Of a stretch of 64,000 bases of DNA, positions 37,782-50,400 are shown piece by piece. The position numbers and the translations under genes are program-made. Every line of letters starts with the position of its first letter. The stretch's first letter is position 1. The notes below the pieces were generated by a model, which made no database searches, had not been told where the DNA came from, and was given only the letters and a program-made list of their open reading frames with translations. Source of the stretch: Setophaga petechia (Eukaryota > Chordata > Aves > Passeriformes > Parulidae); contig JANCRA010000061.1 of NCBI GenBank assembly GCA_024362935.1, positions 3,386,172 through 3,450,171 on the forward strand, read 5' to 3'.

Positions 37782-38398
37782 CGAGTCAGCAGGAAGAGCT
37801 CCAGCTCATCCATGACGGTGAGTGGGGTCAGCGCGGTGTCAGCAGGGGCTGGTGGCGGGGGATCTACAATCCCTGACCCAGCTGCTGAGTGCTTTGCTCC
37901 CTGTGCAAATGAAGAGTGGCATGGGCAGAGCTCACAGAGCTTTCAGGGACCCGTGTGGGAGTTGCGGCCAGCATCTTCCGTCTGAACCCGTTGTCTCTCT
38001 GCTCCCTTTGGGCCATGGCGAGAGCCATGGGATGCGTGGAATGGCCCTGGCAGGAGGGTCTCCTTGGGTCCCTGCAGATCCTGGCTCTGGCCATGGCTCG
38101 GTTCCATCTCCTTGAGTCCTGCAAGCACCCAGGAAAGACGACAGCCCATCCTGCCCCAGCCTGCGTATTCAAGCTCAGTTTTGCCAAGGAGCTGAAGAAC
38201 TGAGGTCATCTTCCAAATTTACAGAACCAATGGCCCTAGAAGAGGACCAGGAGAGACACAGAAGGGGACACCTCCCCACCTCACAGTGCCACTGGAACTC
38301 CAGGCCTGGCTGATGCTGATCCCTCCCTCCAGCTCCCAGACCCTGCCCATCCCCTTTCTTTCCTCCCAGCCTACTCCACCGCTTTGCTTTCGTGTAAT

Positions 38399-38404
38399 AA
38401 TAAA
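38399..38404 (+). terminator. Polyadenylation signal AATAAA, copy 2
   Basis: Canonical hexamer in the same TAATAATAAATAG context as in unit 1. Confidence 0.65.
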
Positions 38405-38823
38405 TAGTTTGGCTTCTTCACTTTACCTGGGTCTTTGTGGAGATAAAGCAGCACAAAACCTGAACTCTGGGACACACAGGCCGTTGCTTGTCTTGTGTGC
38501 TGTTTTGTGCAGTGACACACAGGAACAGGCTGGAAAGTCCCTGCTGCTTCAGTTGCACAGCACCACGGAGTTGAAGGTCGTGCTGAGCATGCTGAAGGGA
38601 ACCAGGACCCTGGGGTTTAGAAGAACCAGCTTGAGGATGCTCTGAAGGCAGCTGTCAGGGATTCCACAGCATGCATCTATGGAGGGCAGAGGAGCTTGCA
38701 ATGCTGGAAGTTTTTCCAAGAGAGCTTCCTGAGAGCACAGCAATGCTCCATCCCTACACAGTGTCACTAAGAGGGCAGAGGCAGAGACCGTCGTGGCCTA
38801 ACAGTGAGCTTTGTGTGTGCCTA

Positions 38824-38826
<3 letters not shown>

Positions 38827-38859
<33 letters not shown>
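38827..38859. repeat. (GCA)11 microsatellite, unit 2
   Basis: Eleven perfect GCA units, the same number as in every other unit. Confidence 0.95.
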
Positions 38860-38861
<2 letters not shown>

Positions 38862-40284
38862 GAGTGGCTGAGCCCCAGAGGCGCGACCGTCCCAGTGGCC
38901 GCAGTGCTGTCGGGCAGTGCCTGCAGGCTCGGTGTTGTTCTGGCAGCTCTGGTGTCCCCACAAGTGAGGAATGGCAGCCCCTGCCTTAGGCCCAGTCAGA
39001 GACCCAAGCAAGTGAGACCAGAGGGAGGAGACCCTTCCCACCTCTCTTGGCCAGGGCTGCAAAACAGCTGCTGCTGTGTGCGTGGCGGAGCGTCCTGGAA
39101 GGGGCTCACCAGAGCCTCCTGTGGGAGCAGGGCTCCACTCCCTGGTTGGGAACAGCCTGGTTTTGCTGCCCTGAGCACGGGCAGGAGCTCGGGCACGTGC
39201 TCAGGGCAGCGGGCAGCTTGTGTTTGGAGGGGCCTGGGGCTGCGCGCCTGAAGCGACGCATGGAAACAGACTCGGGGGAAGGAAGATGAGCTCCAGATGG
39301 AGTGCCTGTGTTGCAAGGAGCACAAGCAATTCAGCCTTGCCAGGGTTTTTTAAGAGTGTGTTGGTGTTCCCCAGGAAATGTACCCATTTGGGGAAGTGCC
39401 CTTGGAAGAGAGAGGAATGATTCCCAAGGAAACTGCTTCCCCAGGAGCCCCCGGTGACATAGGTGCAAGTGTCTCCGTTTGACTCCCTGTGTTTCCTTCA
39501 GTCCTTGAGGCCCCTTGCACTTGGCAGAGGGGGGCAGGGGAAAGATGTGAAGAGCAGCTTTGGTATCTGCCTGGGCCTGCAGAGACCAAGCCAAGCACCT
39601 GTGGCAGGGTTTGTTCCCCACCTTTGAGCACAGGTCTGAGCTGGATCCTGTTTGTCCAGCCAAGTGCCCCAAAGCTCTCTTGGGGAGCTGTGAATTCAAA
39701 GGCCTTGATGCACACATTTATGCCACCTCTCCAATCTGGTGTGTTTTAACTCTTGGCAAGATGCGTTTGCCCCATGCTTGTTGGAAGCTGCTCTGCTCCA
39801 GGGCCAGCAGCAAGTTGGGCTGTGCTGGCCAGGCAGCGTGGAGAGTCCTTCCCTGAGCACTTGGCTGGGCTTGGTGTGTCCCGGGCTGTCTTAGACACTT
39901 GGGGCAATGGATTTCTTGCAGTCAGAGGCATTTTGGGCAGGGTGGGAGTGGCCCCAGAGCACTTGGCAGCGTGTCCAAGGGCCCTTGCTGACACGGCGCA
40001 GCACGGTTACCATGACGGAATGGAACAGGACCCTTTGTGACACATGGTGACACGGGCACTGGCAGTGACGAGGTAACGCCAGAGTGCTTGGTGGACGCCA
40101 CGGGACAGGACGTGCCAGAGCTGTGCTGTGAGGAGCCCCACACAGCCAGCTCTTTCGTCGCTGACCCGCAGCTTTTCCAAGGCGCTACTCCTGCGGCTGG
40201 CCTTGCGGCCACACTGCAGGACTTCCTGACTCAGAGCTTCCCAGGGCACCTGTCTTGAAGGTGCCCTTGAGGGCAGAGAGTAGG

Positions 40285-43200
40285 ATGGCAGGCAGATTGT
40301 CCAGCCTGTTTAGAGGGAAAAAAAAGAAAGGCTCTGCAGCCTCCCTAGCACAGCAGCCTGAAGAGTCAGATCAGCTCCAGCTGCTGCAGGACGGTGAGTG
40401 GCAGAGCTGGGCCACAGGGCTGCCCCCTGCCTGCAGCCAACTTGGCCCCATCCCATCCCAGCCCCTGAGAACATGCCCATGGATAGCACTGAACAAAGGC
40501 CAGAGCTGACGCCCTGGTGGCCGTGCTCCATCTCCTGGGGCATCCAAGGCCTATTCCTGCCTGGGCAGCACAGGGCTGGATCGTGTTCCCCAGCCTCTCC
40601 CGCAGCCCCTCAGCTCTGGCTGCACTCACTCTTTGCCAGATGCAGACATGGGCCAGACGCATCAGCAGAACCCCACTCGCGGCCGCTTCCACAGAGCAGC
40701 GCAGGTACCTGCGGCTATCCCCACCTGGGCCACTGGGCCTGCTGGCGCTGCTCGGCCCAGCGCCGCGCTTGGAGCAGGCCACGGAACGTCCCTCTCTTCC
40801 CGCCCTTCCTTCTGCTGCAGATACTGCGGAGGTTCCTGCGTGTTGGGTGCAGAAACACCAGCGCCACAGCAAATGAGGGCATGGCCGAGCACGACTCCAG
40901 GCCGAGCGAGCTGCAGGCAGAGCCTGATGTCAGCTCAGCATCCTCTCAGCATGCAGCAAACTCTGTCAGGGCAATGGCTGATATGGCCATGAGTGAGGAC
41001 ATGGCTGTCACAGTCAATGACCTCGGAATGGCTCAGGGCATCTCAAAAACTGACACCACGCCCACTTCAGCCCTGGTTGTTGCTCCCAAACTGGATTTTT
41101 ACAAGCAGAAAGGTGTTCCTTTTCAGCAGCAGGTAAGCAGACCGAGGCCAGGGCTGGAGGCCTTCCAGGATTGCATGGCCCCTCTAACCACAGCCACTGG
41201 GCCCCCTTACCCTTTGAGGCCAGCACATTATGGGGGGAAGGGAATGCCTTCTTGGGGGAAGCTGGGGAAGTTGCTCCCTTGCACAGCATTCCATATCTTC
41301 CCTATGCCTCCTCCAGGCGCCAGCCATGGTGAGGGACATTTACGAGAGACTCATGTCCCATGTCACTGTGGATGCTGGGCTGCGCATTACCATTCTGAAC
41401 CTGGCTGAAGAACACCCTTTTGACATGGTGCTGACCCTCCTGCACTGTGCACCAACGTGTGACAGGTACAGAGCACAACTGCCTTGAGAGCTCAAGGCTC
41501 ACCAGGCTTTAGAGCCTATCGCCCCATCCAGCCTGTCCAGTGGGGTCTGCCAGACAGGCGGACAGCTCCAGGAACCTCAGGGCCCTCTGTTTCCTGAGCC
41601 TGCTGCCCTGCTCCCCCCCTGCCCCTCAGCACACTGGGGCTCTGTCAGCCAGCCCCACGCAGCTGCACAGGGCATGGTGCTCTGGCTGAGATCCCTGTGA
41701 CACAGAGCTCTGTTCCCACAGAGCTGCAGCCATAATATGGAGAACCATAGGAACACAGGGACCAGTGGTTGAGAAGGTCCTTCCAACACTAGTGTCTGTG
41801 ATACAAAACTGCCCACTGAAGATGTCCGCTTCCAGTGAGGACAACAAGGCCATCTTTGCCCTGGCTGTAAGTTTCTGGAACTGGCCTTTGCTTGCCCCCA
41901 AGTTGCCTCTCCAGCAGCTCTCCATCCCCTCCACGTCCAGCAGCTCCCTGCCTCAGGCACTGGGCTGAAAGCTGGGCTAGGGGCAGGCTCAGGGCAGACA
42001 ACAGGCTTGGTGCTCTCCCTGTGTCTCCCCCTCACGCCCTGCAACATGGACACCTTGGCTTGGCACTGACTGCTGCCTCGGGGTCCTTTCTCCTTTGCAG
42101 GCAACTGTGGTGCTGTGGGTGATTCTCCAGGTTCCTGAGTGCCACAATGCAATAGTCCATCATTCTGCCTGCCTGTTTGTGGCTCTGCTCTTCCAAGTTT
42201 TTGTCACCGTACAGCAGACGCCAGAGAATGTCGAGAACTTCTGGAGAGCGTGCCAGGAGGAACACCACCTTCCCACAAAGCCCAGCAGGTCTCAGTCGCC
42301 CTGTCCTTCCCACGCCCTTGTGGCCAGGGCCAGTGCTCCCGGCGTGACCTGACCTTTGCTCTGTACACAGGTTTGTTGTGCAGACCCTGAAGGCTCTGCT
42401 CTGCCAGCTGTGGTGTGATGATAAGTTGGTGGCTCTGGAGCGCAAGCGGGTCTGGGACACCCTGCTCTGTGCCGACACCCATCACTACGCAGTCGGTCTG
42501 CTGGCCAGGTGAGATCTCCTTCTCCCCGCCACCGCCAGCGTTTGTGCCTGGAGTGCCCCACGCAGTCCCCATGGTTGTGGGCGAGAGGGCCTTGTCACCG
42601 AGGGGCGACCAAGCAGACCGGAACAGGCTGGGAGAGGAGGGTGCCCAGGAGCAGCTCCCTCCCAAAGCACCCACCGCCCCTTGCAGGGTGCTGGAGAAAG
42701 ATCACACCTCTGGGAGTCAGTCCTGACAGAGGTTTGCCTGCCTGGCTCAGGGTTTTTGCTGCCTTTTCTCCTCAACAGGGAGTTGCGCCGTGGCTCGACT
42801 CCCTTGTGTACCCCGATCACAATCTGCCTGCTCAAGCTGCTCATCAGGGAGCAGCCCCGCTGGGATCTGCCTGCCCTGGCGTTCCTTGTGGAGGTGAGCC
42901 TCAAGGCCAGCGCTGCCTGGCTGAGCCGCCCCCCAGCTCTCTGCCCTCTCCTAGCTGCAGCTGCCTGGGACGCTGCCAACGCCTGCTGCTGCTGCTGCTG
43001 CTGAGCCCAGCCCTGTGTGCTTCTGGGCTCCTGCCAGCCAGCTCCTCGGTCACTGCCCTGTGCCTTTCAGGTCCTCGATTGTCTGGACTTGAACATATGT
43101 GCTCGCAGGATGCTGACAATCATGTCAAAGCACCTTCAGAGTGAATGCAGGGAAAAGTGTCACCTAGCGCTCAGAGGCCTCGTGGTGCTCAGCAAGTATC

Positions 43201-44993
43201 CCTTGATGGTGAGAAGGGGGCAGTGCCTGAAGCCCTGCTGGCAGCGTGGGGCTGGGGATTGCAGCCCCTTGGGCTTGGCTGGTCTTTGGGAGCTGTTGCA
43301 GTTGTTCCTATCTTTCCTGCCTCCCAGTTCAGCTGCCTGAGTGCTTCAGAACAGGCCTCTTTGGCTTCTAGGCCCTGTGGCAGCAGGGTGGTGTTGCAGT
43401 GACAGGGCAGTCTTAGTGTTGCAGCCATTCAGTTTCACTTCACAGCCTTGTGTTCCACGCAGGCCGGAAGCATATGCAACCTGTCTCCAAAGCTGCTGGA
43501 GGTCCTGAGAGATGGAGACGGAGAGATGGTCAGGATGACCCTCTCTGTGTTCATCAACATGCTCCAGGACAAACACATCCTGGTATCTGCAAGGTGTAGT
43601 ACCACCGCCCCGAAGCTGGCCGAGGCACTCGTTCCACTCTTTGAAAACGTAAGGCTCTGTGCCCCTAGAGACGAGCACTGACTGGATGCTGCCCAGAAGC
43701 TTTGTGCTCTGTGGGCTTTGGGCCTTTGCCCAGGTGGGCCTGGAGAAGTTGGTACTGAGGTCTCATTTTCTTTGCCACCAGGACAACAGCCATGTGCAAC
43801 TGCTCTCCATTCAGCTGTTTCAAAAGGTGATGGAGCTAGTAGTGAAAAAGGGAAAAAAGCTCCTGAAGACAATTGTGAGCCAGAGCTTGTTCCGACTTTT
43901 CATCTGCTTGCATGATGAGAACCAGTGTGTGGCAGAGGTGAGGACTCAGGTGCTGCTCGTGTCCCTCTGGGAAGGGGCTCAGCTGCCTCCCGCCCTGGCA
44001 GCTCGTGGGCTCCAGCCTCCCTCTGGCCTTGGCACAAGGGCGTGGGCGCCCTGTGCCCTGGTGCTACCTCTGGCTCTCTACTGCTCTGCAGGCTGCTTTC
44101 CAAACACTGCTTTGTGCAGCCCGGTACCTGAAGAGGAGGGATCTCGAGCAGCTGCTGAAGAAGGAGCAAGCATCCAAGTTCAATGATTGTCTGGTAAGGA
44201 GAGCCTGGAAGCCCCAGTCGCAGCCTGGAGAAGCGCCCTGCCCACGGTGCTCAGAGTGTGTGGGGCTGGCTGCTGTGCCCCTGCCCAGCGCCGCACCCAG
44301 GGGCACCAGCCTGCGCCCCACACGCTGCTCTCTTCCCTGGGGCGTGCAGGCTCTTGCGGAGGCTCCTGTGGCCCTGAGCCGGGCAGCGATGGAGCCCTGG
44401 CCCAGCCGGGCTGCAGGGCAGCACCGCGGCTGCCCGGGCAGTACCGGGCCCTCTGCCCCCTTCAGAACCCGGCACCAGCAGCGGCCGCCCGGGCCTCAGG
44501 GCTGCCCGGGGCAGGGGAGGCCAGTGTTGGGCGCAGGGAGCCGCCCGGCCAAGGGGCAGAGCCCGCGCCAAGCGTTCCCTCTGTGCCCTCTCTGCAGCTG
44601 GTAGAGGACGAGAGCCCCACACGCGAGCACCAGCACCGGGCCCAGCCGTTCTCGCGCAGCGCACGGAAGCTCCTGCGACGGTCGGCCGTGAGGTTCATTG
44701 GTGAGCCACAAGCCCCGGGTCTCTTCCCTGCTATCCTGGGCTCGGCCCCAGCCCCAGTGCTGCCCCAGCAGCGGGAGCCGCGCCCAGGCCGCGGCAGGCC
44801 CGCCCGCCTTCGGCGCTGCCGCCGCCCTCCTGCAGCCGAGTCCTCGGGCGGCAGCGTGCGCAAGGGCCGGGCAGGGGCCGTGCCCGAGCACGGGGGCGTG
44901 CGGCCGCAGGGCTGCCAGCGCCCGTGTCGGGCAGCTGTGCTGCCTGAGGTCACCACGGGCTCTGTCTTGCCAGTGATGTTCGGCGGAAAATAA
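40285..44993 (+). CDS. Maestro heat-like repeat (MROH) family protein, copy 3
   Basis: Exons: 40285-40393, 40640-40704, 40821-41132, 41317-41465, 41722-41866, 42101-42288, 42371-42508, 42779-42893, 43071-43208, 43463-43648, 43782-43937, 44092-44193, 44598-44700, 44974-44993; 641 residues. Full-length exon 5 (SSEDNKAIF) with Ser before Ala in KMSASS, where copy 1 has Thr (ACC versus TCC). Exon 8 carries Leu as in copies 2 and 4-5. Layout: basic N-terminus 1-36, linker 59-162, HEAT-like repeats 163-635, then VMFGGK and stop. No frameshift or early stop before exon 14. Confidence 0.85.
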
Positions 44994-45610
44994 CGAGTCA
45001 GCAGGAAGAGCTCCAGCTCATCCATGACGGTGAGTGGGGTCAGCGCGGTGTCAGCAGGGGCTGGTGGCGGGGGATCTACAATCCCTGACCCAGCTGCTGA
45101 GTGCTTTGCTCCCTGTGCAAATGAAGAGTGGCATGGGCAGAGCTCACAGAGCTTTCAGGGACCCGTGTGGGAGTTGCGGCCAGCATCTTCCGTCTGAACC
45201 CGTTGTCTCTCTGCTCCCTTTGGGCCATGGCGAGAGCCATGGGATGCGTGGAATGGCCCTGGCAGGAGGGTCTCCTTGGGTCCCTGCAGATCCTGGCTCT
45301 GGCCATGGCTCGGTTCCATCTCCTTGAGTCCTGCAAGCACCCAGGAAAGACGACAGCCCATCCTGCCCCAGCCTGCGTATTCAAGCTCAGTTTTGCCAAG
45401 GAGCTGAAGAACTGAGGTCATCTTCCAAATTTACAGAACCAATGGCCCTAGAAGAGGACCAGGAGAGACACAGAAGGGGACACCTCCCCACCTCACAGTG
45501 CCACTGGAACTCCAGGCCTGGCTGATGCTGATCCCTCCCTCCAGCTCCCAGACCCTGCCCATCCCCTTTCTTTCCTCCCAGCCTACTCCACCGCTTTGCT
45601 TTCGTTTAAT

Positions 45611-45616
45611 AATAAA
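45611..45616 (+). terminator. Polyadenylation signal AATAAA, copy 3
   Basis: The hexamer is intact although both flanks differ from the other units by single bases (T upstream, C downstream). Confidence 0.65.
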
Positions 45617-46035
45617 CAGTTTGGCTTCTTCACTTTACCTGGGTCTTTGTGGAGATAAAGCAGCACAAAACCTGAACTCTGGGACACACAGGCCGTTGCT
45701 TGTCTTGTGTGCTGTTTTGTGCAGTGACACACAGGAACAGGCTGGAAAGTCCCTGCTGCTTCAGTTGCACAGCACCACGGAGTTGAAGGTCGTGCTGAGC
45801 ATGCTGAAGGGAACCAGGACCCTGGGGTTTAGAAGAACCAGCTTGAGGATGCTCTGAAGGCAGCTGTCAGGGATTCCACAGCATGCATCTATGGAGGGCA
45901 GAGGAGCTTGCAATGCTGGAAGTTTTTCCAAGAGAGCTTCCTGAGAGCACAGCAATGCTCCATCCCTACACAGTGTCACTAAGAGGGCAGAGGCAGAGAC
46001 CGTCGTGGCCTAACAGTGAGCTTTGTGTGTGCCTA

Positions 46036-46038
<3 letters not shown>

Positions 46039-46071
<33 letters not shown>
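46039..46071. repeat. (GCA)11 microsatellite, unit 3
   Basis: Eleven perfect GCA units at the same place in the unit. Confidence 0.95.
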
Positions 46072-46073
<2 letters not shown>

Positions 46074-47496
46074 GAGTGGCTGAGCCCCAGAGGCGCGACC
46101 GTCCCAGTGGCCGCAGTGCTGTCGGGCAGTGCCTGCAGGCTCGGTGTTGTTCTGGCAGCTCTGGTGTCCCCACAAGTGAGGAATGGCAGCCCCTGCCTTA
46201 GGCCCAGTCAGAGACCCAAGCAAGTGAGACCAGAGGGAGGAGACCCTTCCCACCTCTCTTGGCCAGGGCTGCAAAACAGCTGCTGCTGTGTGCGTGGCGG
46301 AGCGTCCTGGAAGGGGCTCACCAGAGCCTCCTGTGGGAGCAGGGCTCCACTCCCTGGTTGGGAACAGCCTGGTTTTGCTGCCCTGAGCACGGGCAGGAGC
46401 TCGGGCACGTGCTCAGGGCAGCGGGCAGCTTGTGTTTGGAGGGGCCTGGGGCTGCGCGCCTGAAGCGACGCATGGAAACAGACTCGGGGGAAGGAAGATG
46501 AGCTCCAGATGGAGTGCCTGTGTTGCAAGGAGCACAAGCAATTCAGCCTTGCCAGGGTTTTTTAAGAGTGTGTTGGTGTTCCCCAGGAAATGTACCCATT
46601 TGGGGAAGTGCCCTTGGAAGAGAGAGGAATGATTCCCAAGGAAACTGCTTCCCCAGGAGCCCCCGGTGACATAGGTGCAAGTGTCTCCGTTTGACTCCCT
46701 GTGTTTCCTTCAGTCCTTGAGGCCCCTTGCACTTGGCAGAGGGGGGCAGGGGAAAGATGTGAAGAGCAGCTTTGGTATCTGCCTGGGCCTGCAGAGACCA
46801 AGCCAAGCACCTGTGGCAGGGTTTGTTCCCCACCTTTGAGCACAGGTCTGAGCTGGATCCTGTTTGTCCAGCCAAGTGCCCCAAAGCTCTCTTGGGGAGC
46901 TGTGAATTCAAAGGCCTTGATGCACACATTTATGCCACCTCTCCAATCTGGTGTGTTTTAACTCTTGGCAAGATGCGTTTGCCCCATGCTTGTTGGAAGC
47001 TGCTCTGCTCCAGGGCCAGCAGCAAGTTGGGCTGTGCTGGCCAGGCAGCGTGGAGAGTCCTTCCCTGAGCACTTGGCTGGGCTTGGTGTGTCCCGGGCTG
47101 TCTTAGACACTTGGGGCAATGGATTTCTTGCAGTCAGAGGCATTTTGGGCAGGGTGGGAGTGGCCCCAGAGCACTTGGCAGCGTGTCCAAGGGCCCTTGC
47201 TGACACGGCGCAGCACGGTTACCATGACGGAATGGAACAGGACCCTTTGTGACACATGGTGACACGGGCACTGGCAGTGACGAGGTAACGCCAGAGTGCT
47301 TGGTGGACGCCACGGGACAGGACGTGCCAGAGCTGTGCTGTGAGGAGCCCCACACAGCCAGCTCTTTCGTCGCTGACCCGCAGCTTTTCCAAGGCGCTAC
47401 TCCTGCGGCTGGCCTTGCGGCCACACTGCAGGACTTCCTGACTCAGAGCTTCCCAGGGCACCTGTCTTGAAGGTGCCCTTGAGGGCAGAGAGTAGG

Positions 47497-50400
47497 ATGG
47501 CAGGCAGATTGTCCAGCCTGTTTAGAGGGAAAAAAAAGAAAGGCTCTGCAGCCTCCCTAGCACAGCAGCCTGAAGAGTCAGATCAGCTCCAGCTGCTGCA
47601 GGACGGTGAGTGGCAGAGCTGGGCCACAGGGCTGCCCCCTGCCTGCAGCCAACTTGGCCCCATCCCATCCCAGCCCCTGAGAACATGCCCATGGATAGCA
47701 CTGAACAAAGGCCAGAGCTGACGCCCTGGTGGCCGTGCTCCATCTCCTGGGGCATCCAAGGCCTATTCCTGCCTGGGCAGCACAGGGCTGGATCGTGTTC
47801 CCCAGCCTCTCCCGCAGCCCCTCAGCTCTGGCTGCACTCACTCTTTGCCAGATGCAGACATGGGCCAGACGCATCAGCAGAACCCCACTCGCGGCCGCTT
47901 CCACAGAGCAGCGCAGGTACCTGCGGCTATCCCCACCTGGGCCACTGGGCCTGCTGGCGCTGCTCGGCCCAGCGCCGCGCTTGGAGCAGGCCACGGAACG
48001 TCCCTCTCTTCCCGCCCTTCCTTCTGCTGCAGATACTGCGGAGGTTCCTGCGTGTTGGGTGCAGAAACACCAGCGCCACAGCAAATGAGGGCATGGCCGA
48101 GCACGACTCCAGGCCGAGCGAGCTGCAGGCAGAGCCTGATGTCAGCTCAGCATCCTCTCAGCATGCAGCAAACTCTGTCAGGGCAATGGCTGATATGGCC
48201 ATGAGTGAGGACATGGCTGTCACAGTCAATGACCTCGGAATGGCTCAGGGCATCTCAAAAACTGACACCACGCCCACTTCAGCCCTGGTTGTTGCTCCCA
48301 AACTGGATTTTTACAAGCAGAAAGGTGTTCCTTTTCAGCAGCAGGTAAGCAGACCGAGGCCAGGGCTGGAGGCCTTCCAGGATTGCATGGCCCCTCTAAC
48401 CACAGCCACTGGGCCCCCTTACCCTTTGAGGCCAGCACATTATGGGGGGAAGGGAATGCCTTCTTGGGGGAAGCTGGGGAAGTTGCTCCCTTGCACAGCA
48501 TTCCATATCTTCCCTATGCCTCCTCCAGGCGCCAGCCATGGTGAGGGACATTTACGAGAGACTCATGTCCCATGTCACTGTGGATGCTGGGCTGCGCATT
48601 ACCATTCTGAACCTGGCTGAAGAACACCCTTTTGACATGGTGCTGACCCTCCTGCACTGTGCACCAACGTGTGACAGGTACAGAGCACAACTGCCTTGAG
48701 AGCTCAAGGCTCACCAGGCTTTAGAGCCTATCGCCCCATCCAGCCTGTCCAGTGGGGTCTGCCAGACAGGCGGACAGCTCCAGGAACCTCAGGGCCCTCT
48801 GTTTCCTGAGCCTGCTGCCCTGCTCCCCCCCTGCCCCTCAGCACACTGGGGCTCTGTCAGCCAGCCCCACGCAGCTGCACAGGGCATGGTGCTCTGGCTG
48901 AGATCCCTGTGACACAGAGCTCTGTTCCCACAGAGCTGCAGCCATAATATGGAGAACCATAGGAACACAGGGACCAGTGGTTGAGAAGGTCCTTCCAACA
49001 CTAGTGTCTGTGATACAAAACTGCCCACTGAAGATGTCCGCTTCCAGTGAGGACAACAAGGCCATCTTTGCCCTGGCTGTAAGTTTCTGGAACTGGCCTT
49101 TGCTTGCCCCCAAGTTGCCTCTCCAGCAGCTCTCCATCCCCTCCACGTCCAGCAGCTCCCTGCCTCAGGCACTGGGCTGAAAGCTGGGCTAGGGGCAGGC
49201 TCAGGGCAGACAACAGGCTTGGTGCTCTCCCTGTGTCTCCCCCTCACGCCCTGCAACATGGACACCTTGGCTTGGCACTGACTGCTGCCTCGGGGTCCTT
49301 TCTCCTTTGCAGGCAACTGTGGTGCTGTGGGTGATTCTCCAGGTTCCTGAGTGCCACAATGCAATAGTCCATCATTCTGCCTGCCTGTTTGTGGCTCTGC
49401 TCTTCCAAGTTTTTGTCACCGTACAGCAGACGCCAGAGAATGTCGAGAACTTCTGGAGAGCGTGCCAGGAGGAACACCACCTTCCCACAAAGCCCAGCAG
49501 GTCTCAGTCGCCCTGTCCTTCCCACGCCCTTGTGGCCAGGGCCAGTGCTCCCGGCGTGACCTGACCTTTGCTCTGTACACAGGTTTGTTGTGCAGACCCT
49601 GAAGGCTCTGCTCTGCCAGCTGTGGTGTGATGATAAGTTGGTGGCTCTGGAGCGCAAGCGGGTCTGGGACACCCTGCTCTGTGCCGACACCCATCACTAC
49701 GCAGTCGGTCTGCTGGCCAGGTGAGATCTCCTTCTCCCCGCCACCGCCAGCGTTTGTGCCTGGAGTGCCCCACGCAGTCCCCATGGTTGTGGGCGAGAGG
49801 GCCTTGTCACCGAGGGGCGACCAAGCAGACCGGAACAGGCTGGGAGAGGAGGGTGCCCAGGAGCAGCTCCCTCCCAAAGCACCCACCGCCCCTTGCAGGG
49901 TGCTGGAGAAAGATCACACCTCTGGGAGTCAGTCCTGACAGAGGTTTGCCTGCCTGGCTCAGGGTTTTTGCTGCCTTTTCTCCTCAACAGGGAGTTGCGC
50001 CGTGGCTCGACTCCCTTGTGTACCCCGATCACAATCTGCCTGCTCAAGCTGCTCATCAGGGAGCAGCCCCGCTGGGATCTGCCTGCCCTGGCGTTCCTTG
50101 TGGAGGTGAGCCTCAAGGCCAGCGCTGCCTGGCTGAGCCGCCCCCCAGCTCTCTGCCCTCTCCTAGCTGCAGCTGCCTGGGACGCTGCCAACGCCTGCTG
50201 CTGCTGCTGCTGCTGAGCCCAGCCCTGTGTGCTTCTGGGCTCCTGCCAGCCAGCTCCTCGGTCACTGCCCTGTGCCTTTCAGGTCCTCGATTGTCTGGAC
50301 TTGAACATATGTGCTCGCAGGATGCTGACAATCATGTCAAAGCACCTTCAGAGTGAATGCAGGGAAAAGTGTCACCTAGCGCTCAGAGGCCTCGTGGTGC

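Larger units (their letters stand above)
32051..39259 (+). repeat. Tandem unit 2 of the MROH-like array
   Basis: Head-to-tail copy, 7,209 bp to the next unit. Distinguishing marks are a 3-bp in-frame deletion in exon 5 and a G at 35319 in intron 7 (CCGCCGCCGCC). Confidence 0.97.
39260..46471 (+). repeat. Tandem unit 3 of the MROH-like array
   Basis: Head-to-tail copy, 7,212 bp. Private differences include a T at 45606 and a C at 45617 next to the polyadenylation signal (CGTTTAATAATAAACAG). Confidence 0.97.
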